A stretch of DNA of 64,000 nt. Source: Arthrobacter sp. ov407 (GTDB lineage: Bacteria; Actinomycetota; Actinomycetes; Actinomycetales; Micrococcaceae). The notes under the pieces are model-generated. The model ran no database searches and was not told where the DNA came from. It was given only the letters and a program-made list of their open reading frames with translations. A program made the translations under genes and the position numbers. Location of the stretch: NCBI RefSeq assembly GCF_900102895.1, contig NZ_FNGD01000005.1, forward strand, positions 124,001-188,000, read 5' to 3'. Positions 16,140 to 24,264 of this stretch are shown here, in pieces (position 1 is the first letter of the stretch; the number at the start of each line of letters is the position of its first letter).

Positions 16140-16861
16140 CCAGCCCGTCCGCCGGCTGGCTCACCGGCAGTCTCACGCGTGCACACCCGCTGACAACCTC
16201 TGCGCGGAGCATCACCTTCACGGTGCCCAGCTGGCCAGGTAACGATGCGGGGCAACACGTCGACGTGAGGCTCACGTCACCGGACGGATACCAGGCCGTA
16301 CGCTCATACTCCATCGCCAGCGCCGGCCCCGGTGAGATGATCGAACTGGCCATCGACAGGCTGCCAGACGGTGAAGTCTCCCCGTTCCTCGTCAACGACC
16401 TCGAACTCGGGGACACGGTCGAGCTCCGCGGCCCACTCGGCGGATGGTTCGTGTGGCGGCCGGACCAGCCCCAGCCCGTCCAACTCATCGCCGGCGGCTC
16501 CGGTGTTGTGCCGTTCATTGCGATGACCCGTGCGCATGCCAGCGCCGGGAACTCAGTGCCCATGCAGCTGCTCTATTCACTGCGGACACCGGAGGACGCG
16601 TTCTTCCGCGACGAACTCTCCCAACTCGCAGCAACCGTTCGAACGACGTGGCATTACACCAGTATTGTGCCTCCGGGTTGGTCGCGCTCAGCCGGGCGGC
16701 TGACGGCTAAGGACTTGCAAAGGGAGACACTCCCGCCCGAAAAGACACCGCTCACCTATATTTGCGGATCCACAGGATTCGTCGAAACCGTCTCCCGTGC
16801 CCTAACCAGCCTCGGGCACGCACCCGACGCCATCCGCACCGAACGATTCGGAGGAACCTGA
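16136..16861 (+). CDS. FAD-dependent ferredoxin reductase-type oxidoreductase
   Basis: The 241-residue protein has a ferredoxin-reductase fold. AVRSYSIASAGPGEMIELAI is the FAD-binding RxYS motif, and LIAGGSGVVPFIAMTRAH is the nucleotide-binding GGxGxxP motif. The end, YICGSTGFVETVSRALTSLG, is the usual CGxxxFxE variant. No iron-sulfur domain is attached. It overlaps the molybdopterin gene by four bases (ATGA) and the next gene by one base. This trio is a common actinobacterial set, in which the reductase passes NAD(P)H electrons to the molybdenum enzyme. Confidence 0.88.
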   Translation: MTSPSAGWLTGSLTRAHPLTTSARSITFTVPSWPGNDAGQHVDVRLTSPDGYQAVRSYSIASAGPGEMIELAIDRLPDGEVSPFLVNDLELGDTVELRGPLGGWFVWRPDQPQPVQLIAGGSGVVPFIAMTRAHASAGNSVPMQLLYSLRTPEDAFFRDELSQLAATVRTTWHYTSIVPPGWSRSAGRLTAKDLQRETLPPEKTPLTYICGSTGFVETVSRALTSLGHAPDAIRTERFGGT

Positions 16862-17136
16862 TGGACCACCTTGACGGCAATGTCCTCGCTGGACCGATCA
16901 CTGGTTTTTTCGACTTCGAACCGACAACGGCCCAGGGCCAATGCCAGTCCTGCGCCGACATCGCCGCCTTGGGGCAAGCGATGGTGTATGGCCAGCCAAT
17001 GGGTTTCGTGGCCCGCTGCGGAAACTGCGACAACGTCCTCATCGTCATCGTCGAACGCGCCGGGCAGAAATCTCTCAACATGCGGGGGCTCCGCTGGCTG
17101 CGGGTCGCTGACCCCGTCGAGCAAAACCGCATCTAA
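16861..17136 (+). CDS. DUF6510-type zinc-ribbon protein
   Basis: The 91-residue protein has two CxxC pairs, CQSCAD near residue 28 and ARCGNCDNVL near 55, giving a zinc-ribbon core. The sequence between is short and hydrophobic. It starts on the last base of the reductase stop codon, so it is the last member of a tightly coupled three-gene operon with the molybdopterin enzyme. The role is unknown; it may bind metal or act as a small partner of the reductase. Confidence 0.75.
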   Translation: MDHLDGNVLAGPITGFFDFEPTTAQGQCQSCADIAALGQAMVYGQPMGFVARCGNCDNVLIVIVERAGQKSLNMRGLRWLRVADPVEQNRI

Positions 17137-17160
17137 ACCCATCAGTCGAAGGAGTTCCAG

Positions 17161-18026
17161 GTGCGCCAGACCATCATCATCGGCTCGGGTCCCGCCGGGA
17201 ACACTGGCCGCGCTTGCTTCAATCCGCTACTCATTGCAAGCTCAGTCGAAGCCGGCGGCGAGCTGGTCACGACCACAGAGGTCAAGAAGTTCCCGGGCTT
17301 CCGGACGGCGTCCTGGGCCCTGACCTCGTGGTCAAAATCCAGGCCCCAGCCGAAAGGTTTGACACCGAGGTCGTTCTGGACGACGTCGTGGACCTCCAAC
17401 TCGCCGGCGGTGTGAAGCGGGTCACTCTCGGCAACGGTGACGCACACGAAGCTCTCTCGGTGATTTTGCGACCGGTTCTGCCTACCGTAAACTCGGCAGC
17501 CCCGACGAGGAGCGACTGAGCGGCCACGGAGTCTCATGGTCCGCCACGTGCGACGGCTTCTTCTTCCGCAACAAGACGATCGCTGTGGTCGGAGGTGGCG
17601 ACTCGGCAATGGAGGAAGCCACCTTCCTGACCAGGTCGGGGACAGGTCTACGTGATTCACCGTGCCAGCACACTTCGTGCGTCCAAGACCATGCAGAACA
17701 GGGCCTTTGATAACCCGAAGATCGAGTTCGTGTTCAACAAGACTGTTGAACGCATCTATGGCCATGAGAAAATCGTCGGAGTCCGGCCCCACGGCACCCT
17801 GGACGGTTCCGAAACAAACCTTGACCTCGAAGGGCGTTTCATCGCAATCAGGATAGACCCGCGTACACACCTCGTCCACGGCAAGCTCGACTTCAACCCC
17901 GAGGGCACCACCGCGGTCCAGGGACGCAGCTCCCGCACCAGCGTCCCCGGCGTTTTCGCCGCCGGCGACGTGCCCAACCCCACTTACCGCCAGGCCGGCA
18001 CCGCGGCAGGATCCGGGACCCTCTGA
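17161..18026 (+). pseudogene. trxB: Thioredoxin reductase (trxB) pseudogene
   Basis: The sequence covers most of a thioredoxin reductase but is spread over three frames. Recognisable parts are IIIGSGPAGNT at the start (FAD-binding), SATCDGFFF with [19 protein letters not shown] (active site and NADPH-binding), and SVPGVFAAGDVPNPTYRQ near the end. The active-site CATC has become SATC, so one redox Cys is lost as well. Several short insertions or deletions interrupt the frame between 17200 and 17660. GAAGGAGTTCCAG ahead of a GTG at 17161 was the old start. The loss matters because the island carries two intact thioredoxins. Confidence 0.85.
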
Positions 18027-18249
18027 CACTCATTCAGACCAAGTTCGTGTTCCGACCTGCGAGCGATCCAGATACGCGGATCACCCGGAGCACGTCACGC
18101 CTGGCGGGTCCCGCCGCATTCCAGGGTCTGCACATCCCAGTACAGGTACGCCACGAGCGTCCCGCTGGGCCGAACGGAGCCAGATCGGAATCAGTCGCCG
18201 AAACCACGCGCTCCGCGGGCCTTGGCGAGCAGGATCTGCCCGCAGCGCA

Positions 18250-18411
18250 GGCTACCCATATCTACCTCACCGCAGCAGCTCACTTGTCTACCTGTTGGGG
18301 ATCGTGTTCCGCCCCCACCGGAAAGTCCTCGGCACAGGAATCGACTCGCTGCTCGTCCTCATCCTCTACGCGATCGGCGCGGCCGGACTCTTCGTAATCA
18401 GCAGAACTTAA
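18250..18411 (+). pseudogene. C-terminal remnant of an APC-type amino acid permease
   Basis: The frame reads GYPYLPHRSSSLVYLLGIVF and then TGIDSLLVLILYAIGAAGLF before a TAA at 18409. This resembles the final membrane helices of amino acid/polyamine permeases. The upstream part of the gene is absent. No start codon or ribosome site is present. Confidence 0.45.
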
Positions 18412-18606
18412 CCGCGTCAGCGACTCTCGAGCACCGCCCTTGACGACCTCACAGCCCCACATCTCTCCGAAAGTAGCTATCACATGCCTACCTACGAGCA
18501 GCCTGAGTCAACGCTCGAACCGCGCCAGCGACACTTCGACGCGATAACAGAAGAACGTTCAGTTCGCTCTGGCTACCAGATCTCCGTCGGAACGCGTGGG
18601 CACAAC

Positions 18607-19269
18607 TCAGGTCTCCCAACTTCCACGAACACGTATCTCCTCCGGGTTTTCGGCGCGGATCCTCGTCAGAAAGGCAACGTCCTCAAGCTCAATCTTTGCT
18701 GCGAGCTGAAATGCTTCGTCAACAAGCCTGGATGGAATAATCACCGCCGCCGCGGCATCGGCATACACGAAATCGCCCGGGAAAACAGTCACACCACCAA
18801 CAACCACGGGGACGTTCGCCGCGATGGGCATCAGATCAGCCGTACCCGCCTTCACGGTCTCGCCGCTGCAGTAGAAAACAGGCTCATACCGTTCGAGCTC
18901 ACCAAAATCCCGAAGCCGTCCGTCTGTGAGAAGTCCCGCAAGTTTTCGATTCTGTAGCCGCGAAAACTTCGTTCCACCGCCCACGGAGATATCCGGCTGG
19001 CCGCCGCTGTCCAGCACCAACACTATCTCCTCAGGATCAGCGGGAACCGCCTCATAGAAGAGGCGCGCGAAACTGTTCACGTGTGCGTCGAAAACATCCT
19101 GCCGAAACGGGACAAACCGGATGGTGACAGCCCTCCCGCGCAAAACGCGCCCCGGCGTGGGCGACACCAAATCGAGGACATGCACCCGATGGGTCGAAAG
19201 GCGGCCGAGCGCATCCGTCAGCGATGCCGAGGATACGCCGCCCTTCCGCGGATCGTTAAGATCGGTCAC
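18607..19269 (-). CDS. RraA-family protein (4-hydroxy-4-methyl-2-oxoglutarate aldolase-like)
   Basis: The 220-residue product has the RraA/MenG-like fold. FSRLQNRKLAGLLTDGRLRD contains the family's DGxxRD loop, which holds the metal and substrate site. PVVVGGVTVFPGDFVYADAA is the usual GDxVxxD segment. Family members are divalent-metal aldolases or oxaloacetate decarboxylases, and some regulate RNase E. In actinobacterial islands an aldolase-like role in aromatic ring-cleavage is more common. It stands alone on the minus strand; the neighbours are remnants. Confidence 0.78.
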   Translation of the reverse strand: MTDLNDPRKGGVSSASLTDALGRLSTHRVHVLDLVSPTPGRVLRGRAVTIRFVPFRQDVFDAHVNSFARLFYEAVPADPEEIVLVLDSGGQPDISVGGGTKFSRLQNRKLAGLLTDGRLRDFGELERYEPVFYCSGETVKAGTADLMPIAANVPVVVGGVTVFPGDFVYADAAAAVIIPSRLVDEAFQLAAKIELEDVAFLTRIRAENPEEIRVRGSWET

Positions 19270-19297
19270 CGTCCGCTCCGGCCCACGCCGTTCGGCG

Positions 19298-19920
19298 CTA
19301 CTTCATCCGGCATCGGCACTCCCGTTGTGGAAGTTTCAACGTAGTCCAGTCATTTAGATTGATAGCCACAGCAGCGATTTCAGCGACAGACTTCTCATCA
19401 AAAAATCGGGCCAATCGCTCGTGATGTTCAGCGAAAGTGGACAGGTCGAATACCGTGAGAGCCTCCGTGTACGGGAGAGCCGCACCCTCGTCTTCAGCGA
19501 ACATCGTGCTGCGTCGCCAGCTCACAAGGTGAGGGACCCTGGCCCGGATCAGACCCATATCCCGCGCGGCGGCGGTATGCAAGATCAAGAAGTACGAGCA
19601 CTGCTGTTTCCCTTCCGGGCGACCGCCAGCACGGCTGCTTCCCGTTCGCTGAAGAGTGGAGAGTCCCGCCATGCCGGTAACAGATCGAGCTTCTGCTGCG
19701 TGATGTCGGCCTGCCGACTCTGCCGTGAATGTAGATCAAGGCAGAATAAGCATCCGTTGAGCTGTGAGACTCGCAGCCTGATGAGTTCGTTTTCGGTACG
19801 AGCCAGCCCCTGTCGGAGGGCTTCGTCCGAGACGGCGGTCCCGTAGACTGTCGCCGCCTCCCACGCTTCCGGAACGGTCTTGTCCAGATAAGGAAGTGCC
19901 TCCCTTGCCGGGTACATCAA
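19298..19920 (-). pseudogene. AhpD/carboxymuconolactone decarboxylase-like gene, frameshifted
   Basis: The first part has the AhpD core: RTENELIRLRVSQLNGCLFC and LDLHSRQSR, with the CxxCxxxH redox centre intact. The frame then ends near 19585 and the last 60 residues (TFAEHHERLARFFDEKSVAE and later) are in another frame. The two halves together give the normal length of about 200 residues, so a frameshift rather than a deletion broke the gene. Its ATG overlaps the stop of the thioredoxin gene upstream (19917-19920), an old operon. AhpD-type proteins transfer electrons to peroxiredoxins. A more decayed copy lies at 29140-29466. Confidence 0.72.
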
Positions 19921-20297
19921 TTCTCCGGCGCGGACTTATCGTCCTGAGCGGCGATGTCTGTGCGCACCTCGCGCATGTCGAGGTTCTTGACGGTCTGTAC
20001 GACCTGCGCGAGTGCCGCGGCCGGAAGGGCGCCCGCCTGGTTGAAGACGAGGACCCCCTCCCGGAATGCCATCAGAGTCGGAATGGCTGTTATGCCGGCG
20101 GCTGCCGCGATGCGCTGCGCGGCCTCAGTGTCGAGCTTGCCGTGGACGATGTCGGGATTATCTTTTGCGGATCGCTCGAAGATTGGGGCGAACTGCTTAC
20201 AGGGGCCGCACCACGTGGCCCAAAAATCAACGAGGACGATGTCGTTGTCCTTGATGGTGGTCTCGAAATTGTCGTCCGTGAGTTCAATACTCGTCAT
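19917..20297 (-). CDS. trxA: Thioredoxin, copy 1
   Basis: The 126-residue protein has the thioredoxin fold with the active site FWATWCGPCKQFAPIFERSA at about residues 26-45 and the cis-proline loop IPTLMAFREG. It supplies electrons to peroxiredoxins, Msr proteins and AhpD-like partners in the cytoplasm. The C-terminal tail, DMREVRTDIAAQDDKSAPEN, is longer than in housekeeping thioredoxins. The start is the ATG at 20297. About 84% of residues match copy 2 at 29463-29843. An AhpD-like pseudogene follows directly. Confidence 0.93.
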   Translation of the reverse strand: MTSIELTDDNFETTIKDNDIVLVDFWATWCGPCKQFAPIFERSAKDNPDIVHGKLDTEAAQRIAAAAGITAIPTLMAFREGVLVFNQAGALPAAALAQVVQTVKNLDMREVRTDIAAQDDKSAPEN

Positions 20298-20370
20298 GAT
20301 GTTCCTCTCTTGGATGCGGTCGTCATACAAATGTTCTTTACGCGCGATGGTCGTGATCTCGGTCGTACGC

Positions 20371-20783
20371 TCAATGCCTGCGCATGGCGTTGGTGCTATT
20401 GCCCGGGACGGCCGAATCGAGAACGTCGGCATACTCGGGATGGGCGCTGACGAATTCTGCCGCGAACGGACAGGTCATAGTTGCGGTCTCTCCTTGCGCC
20501 CGAAGCTTCTCAAGGATGCCGCTGAGGAGCCTGGCAGGGATCCCCTTGCCCCGGAACGCTGGGAACACGGAGGTCGCCAGCAGTGTGACGCGGTTACCCG
20601 TTTTGCTGTAAATGACGCCAGCAACGGTCTCACCTCCCAATACGGCCTCGTAGATGCCGACCTCGCTGTTTCGGTGATGATGAGGTCTTCCGTATCCGGC
20701 GTGGTCGTTGCAGACAGATCCACGTCTGCGCCGTCTTGTTCGATGCCGGTCGGGCTGACCATGCCCTCGGCCTTTCCTGCCAT
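20371..20783 (-). pseudogene. Small GNAT acetyltransferase (PF14542 type), copy 1, one-base frameshift
   Basis: The N-terminal 35 residues from an ATG at 20783 and the C-terminal 85 residues lie in different frames. The C-terminal half has the PF14542 features: RVTLLATSVFPAFRGKGIPA, then LLSGILEKLRAQGETATMTC, then FVSAHPEYADVLD. Compared with the intact copy at 29874-30323, one base is missing in an A-run (GAAACAG against GAAAACAG; bases 20669-20671 on the plus strand). That loss alone breaks the frame. Otherwise the copy looks well conserved. Confidence 0.8.
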
Positions 20784-20849
20784 GCTGCCTCCTAGTCGTT
20801 CGGCTTGTGGGTGTCCGGGAGCACCCGGCCAGCCGGATGAAGTGTTCTT

Positions 20850-21632
20850 CTACGTGGAAACGGTGTCGCCGAGGTCCCAGATAGCGCCTGTCCGATCGCC
20901 GTCCTCCCCGAGGAGATGGCTGAGCAGGGCATTGGCGGATTCCTGCGGGGTGATCAGACCACCAGAGTCGTACCTGCTCAGGAACCGGTGGTGCAGGCCG
21001 GCACCGATACGTTGGGGATCCTGACTGCGGATCCAGCCCTGCATAGCAGTGTCGACACCCCCTGGCCGGTAGACATTGACCGTCACGCCCGTGCCGTCGA
21101 GTTCGGCGGCGAGATTGCGACTATGGACTTCGAGAGCAGCTTTCGTCGCCGCGTAGGCATTGCCACCGATCATCGAGCCGGGGTGGCCCACGACGCTTGA
21201 CGAGACGTTGACGATGCGACCCCAGCCGGCCTTGGCCATGCCCGGAGCGAGTGCGGCGGTCAGTGCGGCAGGAGCAATCACATTGATCTCAAATGCCTGC
21301 CGCAGCTGTTTGAGGCCGATCGTGGCGCTGGCGCCGAGGGGTTCGACCGTGGCCGCGTTATTGATCAGAACATCGATCGGGCCGCCGGACAGCAGGTCGT
21401 CGATGGCGGTGGCGCGTTGGGTGTCGTCGGTCAGGTCGACAGTCATGACGTGAACCTCAACACAGGACCCACTCGCCCTGATGGCGTTGGCGGTCTCGTC
21501 GAGTTGGTCGGCGGTACGGGCGAGAAGAATCACACCGGCTCCGGCCTTGGCAAGCCCGCTCGCGATCGCTGCGCCGATGCCCCGGCCAGCGCCGGTGATT
21601 AGTGCGGTCTTGCCAACAAGTCCAGCTGTCAT
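20850..21632 (-). CDS. Short-chain dehydrogenase/reductase (SDR)
   Basis: This is a classical SDR of 260 residues. TALITGAGRGIGAAIASGLA is the cofactor-binding TGxxxGxG motif, VLINNAA is the NNAG-type motif, and the catalytic set is Ser in IVNVSSSVVGHPG with YAATK for Tyr and Lys. VNVYRPGGVDTAM is the usual loop after the active site. Substrate cannot be predicted. The gene is on the same strand as the GNAT and thioredoxin genes, 66 bases upstream of the GNAT copy. Its 3' end is complete. Confidence 0.9.
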   Translation of the reverse strand: MTAGLVGKTALITGAGRGIGAAIASGLAKAGAGVILLARTADQLDETANAIRASGSCVEVHVMTVDLTDDTQRATAIDDLLSGGPIDVLINNAATVEPLGASATIGLKQLRQAFEINVIAPAALTAALAPGMAKAGWGRIVNVSSSVVGHPGSMIGGNAYAATKAALEVHSRNLAAELDGTGVTVNVYRPGGVDTAMQGWIRSQDPQRIGAGLHHRFLSRYDSGGLITPQESANALLSHLLGEDGDRTGAIWDLGDTVST

Positions 21633-21809
21633 GTTTGACGGTTCCTTTCACGCGATGTGCGGCACTCCCTCACTCAGGCCACATGGCGTCCCACGCGGTC
21701 CGATTAAGGAGAAGGGCAACAGATGTCACCTGCACCTACCTCATGAGCGTCGATCTTTCGCGCCGTCTTACCAAAAAACCTCTATCGCGTTCGTCCCCAC
21801 CAAGCAGTT

Positions 21810-21865
21810 GTGCCACAACCCCGTCCGACCAGCGTTGTAAGACTCCGTGGTTTGGCGCCGCTAAC
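21810..21865 (+). promoter_or_regulatory. 56-nt conserved box ahead of DUF5709 gene
   Basis: The blocks are GTGCCACAAC, then GTTGTAAGAC, then TTTGGCGCCGCTAAC. The same blocks with the same spacing occur at 22578, 30430 and 35093. The box ends 33 bases before the ATG at 21899, so it can hold the promoter and an operator. The regulator is unknown. Confidence 0.6.
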
Positions 21866-21898
21866 TCTTCAAGAACTTGATGAGAGAGGCGATCGAAT

Positions 21899-22354
21899 AT
21901 GACCAACACCGACGACGGCAACGGCTTCGAGAATCCGGCCGAGGGCTTCGGCTTGCTTCCGCCCGACGAGAGCCTCGACACCGATGAACTCGGCGACGAC
22001 ATAGACGAAGCCGGATACTCCCCGTTGGATTGGCAGCCGGCCGAGCTCTCCTGGGGTTTCACACAGCGCGAGGCGCGGACCCACGAGCCTCTATCCGCCC
22101 GGCTTGCCCGTGAGATCCCCGACGAGGCAGAAGAAATTCGAGGAGATGGAATAGGAGACACCACTGACACTGACGGTGAGGTTATCGACGATCAGGTCGG
22201 TTCGGTCCGAGCCGGTCGTCTGGCCCGGGCCTTCCCGGAGAGCCTCGACCCGGCGGCGGACTACCTGGCGAACGACATCGGCATTGACGGGGGAGCTGCA
22301 TCAGCGGAAGAAGCAGCGATGCACATCATCATCGATCAAGACGACCTTCGCTGA
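21899..22354 (+). CDS. DUF5709 protein, acidic
   Basis: The 151-residue protein is rich in Asp and Glu. It matches the actinobacterial DUF5709 family: DESLDTDELGDDIDEAGYSP followed by LDWQPAELSWGFTQREARTH, and LSARLAREIPD. No membrane segment or enzyme motif is present. In other actinobacteria such proteins are linked to stress or stationary phase. It sits behind the conserved box at 21810. A truncated copy of its first 25 codons lies at about 30518. Confidence 0.8.
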   Translation: MTNTDDGNGFENPAEGFGLLPPDESLDTDELGDDIDEAGYSPLDWQPAELSWGFTQREARTHEPLSARLAREIPDEAEEIRGDGIGDTTDTDGEVIDDQVGSVRAGRLARAFPESLDPAADYLANDIGIDGGAASAEEAAMHIIIDQDDLR

Positions 22355-22577
22355 CCAAGATGTCCACCTGCCTCCACGGACGTTCGCCTAGGGTCTGCCC
22401 TGGGCGTCCGAGCGTACTCTTAAGACGACTGGACCGCATCGAGTACAGAGTGATACGCCCTTCCTGCGTCTCGCATTTTGAACCGACTCCTCCGCGACGG
22501 CTGAGCAGTAGCGGAAGACATGCCAAACGCCCAGAACACGACGAGCTGCGTCGAGGTGTCGCTCCCGACCGGCTCTC

Positions 22578-22633
22578 GTGCCACAACTTTTATCGACATG
22601 CGTGGTAAGGCATCGAGATTTGGTGCCACTAAC
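22578..22633 (+). promoter_or_regulatory. 56-nt conserved box ahead of MDR copy 1
   Basis: The blocks are GTGCCACAAC, GTGGTAAGGC and TTTGGTGCCACTAAC, spaced as in the other three boxes. It lies 66 bases before the ATG of the MDR oxidoreductase at 22700. The sequence from here through the gene is repeated almost exactly at 35093. Confidence 0.6.
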
Positions 22634-22699
22634 GTTACAGACCCAAAAAGGCCGTGTAAAAAAGCCGTGTAGGCGAAGAATGAATACAGGAGGTGCCTG

Positions 22700-23617
22700 A
22701 TGAAGGCGATTGTGGTGACGGAACAGGTGGCTGGAACGGCCGGGATGAGGCTGATGGAGCGCCCGCAGCCGACGGCGGCGATAAACGACGTCATTGTCGA
22801 GATTCATGCGTCGGGGTTCGTCCCGACTGAGGTCGAGTGGTCCTCGACTTGGGTCGATCGCGCCGGCCGTGATCGGTCACCGTCGATCCTCGGGCACGAA
22901 CTGGCCGGGGTGGTGACCGCGCTCGGCTATGGCACGACGGGGCTGTCGGTGGGACAGCGGGTATTCGGCCTCTCGGACTGGCATCGAGACGGCACCCTGG
23001 CGGAGTATGTGGCGATCGAGGCACGCAACCTGGCGCCGTTGCCGGGCGACGTCGACTTCACGACTGGTGCGAGTCTGCCGATCTCGGGCCTGACCGCGTG
23101 GCAGGGATTGTTCGTACACGGCCGTCTTCAGTCGGGGCAGAGCGTTCTCGTGCACGGCGCGGCCGGCGCAGTCGGGTCGATGGTGACTCAGCTGGCCCGC
23201 GAGGCCGGCGCCTACGTCATCGGCACCGGACGCGCCGCCGACCGGCAGAAAGCACTTGACTTCGGCGCGCACGAGTTCGTCGATCTCGCCAGCGACACCC
23301 TGCAAGACGTCGGTGGAGTCGATCTGGTATTCGACGTGATCGGTGGTGACATCCAGAAGCAGTCTGTGGCCCTGATCCGGCCCGGAGGAACACTGGTAGG
23401 CGTCACTGGGTCGGTCGAAGCGCGCCCTGCGGATGGCCTGGCAGTCGACTTCGTTGTCGAGTCCGATCGTGCACAACTTGGGGAGATCGTCCAGCGGGTG
23501 CGGGACGGACGGCTGCGGACGAACATCGGCAACATCGCCAACCTCGACGATGCCGTCGCCGCCCTCAACCCGACCGAGCGACGGGGCGGGAAGACGATCA
23601 TCCGGGTTCGTCCGTAG
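22700..23617 (+). CDS. NADP-dependent MDR oxidoreductase (quinone reductase-like), copy 1
   Basis: The 305-residue protein has the GroES-like domain (GHELAGVVTALGYGTTGLSV) and a Rossmann domain with HGAAGAVGSMVTQLAREAGA and VIGTGRAADRQK, suited to NADPH. It has no zinc ligands. Members reduce quinones, enals or nitro compounds and are often induced by electrophiles. AGGAGGTGCCTG gives a strong ribosome site. It differs from copy 2 (35215) in only about seven residues, so the duplication is recent. A small GNAT gene originally followed it. Confidence 0.9.
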   Translation: MKAIVVTEQVAGTAGMRLMERPQPTAAINDVIVEIHASGFVPTEVEWSSTWVDRAGRDRSPSILGHELAGVVTALGYGTTGLSVGQRVFGLSDWHRDGTLAEYVAIEARNLAPLPGDVDFTTGASLPISGLTAWQGLFVHGRLQSGQSVLVHGAAGAVGSMVTQLAREAGAYVIGTGRAADRQKALDFGAHEFVDLASDTLQDVGGVDLVFDVIGGDIQKQSVALIRPGGTLVGVTGSVEARPADGLAVDFVVESDRAQLGEIVQRVRDGRLRTNIGNIANLDDAVAALNPTERRGGKTIIRVRP

Positions 23618-23661
23618 TGGACAGGCACACCTCCGGACAAACCATCATGAAGGGACAGCCC

Positions 23662-23708
23662 ATGACCGACGCAACCGAAGCAACTCGCTACGTCTTGGAG
23701 TTTCCCGC
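23662..23708 (+). pseudogene. 5' stump of a PF14542 GNAT gene
   Basis: The first residues, MTDATEATRYVLEFP, match the start of the intact GNAT at 36177 (MTDATRYHFEYPD), in the same position behind the MDR gene. At 23705-23708 the gene is cut by a repeat element, and the remaining 130 codons are missing. Confidence 0.65.
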
Positions 23709-23776
23709 AAATAGGGGAATGCAAAAAGAGGGACGCCCCGGCTACGGCCCCTACAACCAACCCCTGATGATTCATT
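23705..23776 (+). repeat. Short repeat element, copy 1
   Basis: The element starts with CCGCAAATAGGGGAATGCAA, continues through CGCCCCGGCTACGG and ends with CCCTGATGATTCATT. The same blocks occur at 37607-37690. Here it interrupts a GNAT gene after its first 15 codons, so it marks an insertion or a deletion junction. Confidence 0.65.
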
Positions 23777-23875
23777 CCCTTAAAGACGTTTCCGTGCCGC
23801 TCGCGTGGTGCCGGTCAGGAGATACCGGCCGTGCGAGCGAACGGCATATGAGTGCTACCAGAACAGGAACGACCC

Positions 23876-24094
23876 ATGATCACGGCCACCGCCGGTCCTA
23901 TTTATCCCGTCACGGCAGACGAGCCCCAGTTGATTGCCGAACGCCTCGATGCCGCTGAGAAATTGGCTCGGGCGCAGGCTCTTAAGGAAGGCAGTCGCGG
24001 AATTCTCGTGACTCGCCATGGGCCGACCTCGTTCACCGTAACTTTGAGCGCAGACGTTCCCTACGGAATCACTCGGGAACGCGATCTCGCCTGA
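23876..24094 (+). CDS. Hypothetical protein, 72 aa
   Basis: The ATG at 23876 follows AGGAACGACC. The product has one clear helix, IAERLDAAEKLARAQALKEG, followed by a beta-rich end, RGILVTRHGPTSFTVTLSAD. It has no signal peptide or membrane helix. The composition and codon use are gene-like. Small proteins of this look are common in Micrococcaceae, but I do not recognise the family or its role. Confidence 0.55.
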   Translation: MITATAGPIYPVTADEPQLIAERLDAAEKLARAQALKEGSRGILVTRHGPTSFTVTLSADVPYGITRERDLA

Positions 24095-24264
24095 ATCGGG
24101 ACAGCGCCGGGAAGAATCTTGTTCTGCCAGCCTGATCCTGGGCACTCCCTGCTGCGTTCCGACGTGCCGTAGAGGACATCTGGCGATACTGGCCTCAACT
24201 GACCCATTACCGAATCGAGCCGGATGAAGAAGACTGGCATGTCATCAGAAGCGATGCATCACTA

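Noticed and set aside
18484..18957. 157-codon plus-strand frame
   Set aside because: Opposite the RraA-like gene, no recognisable motif.
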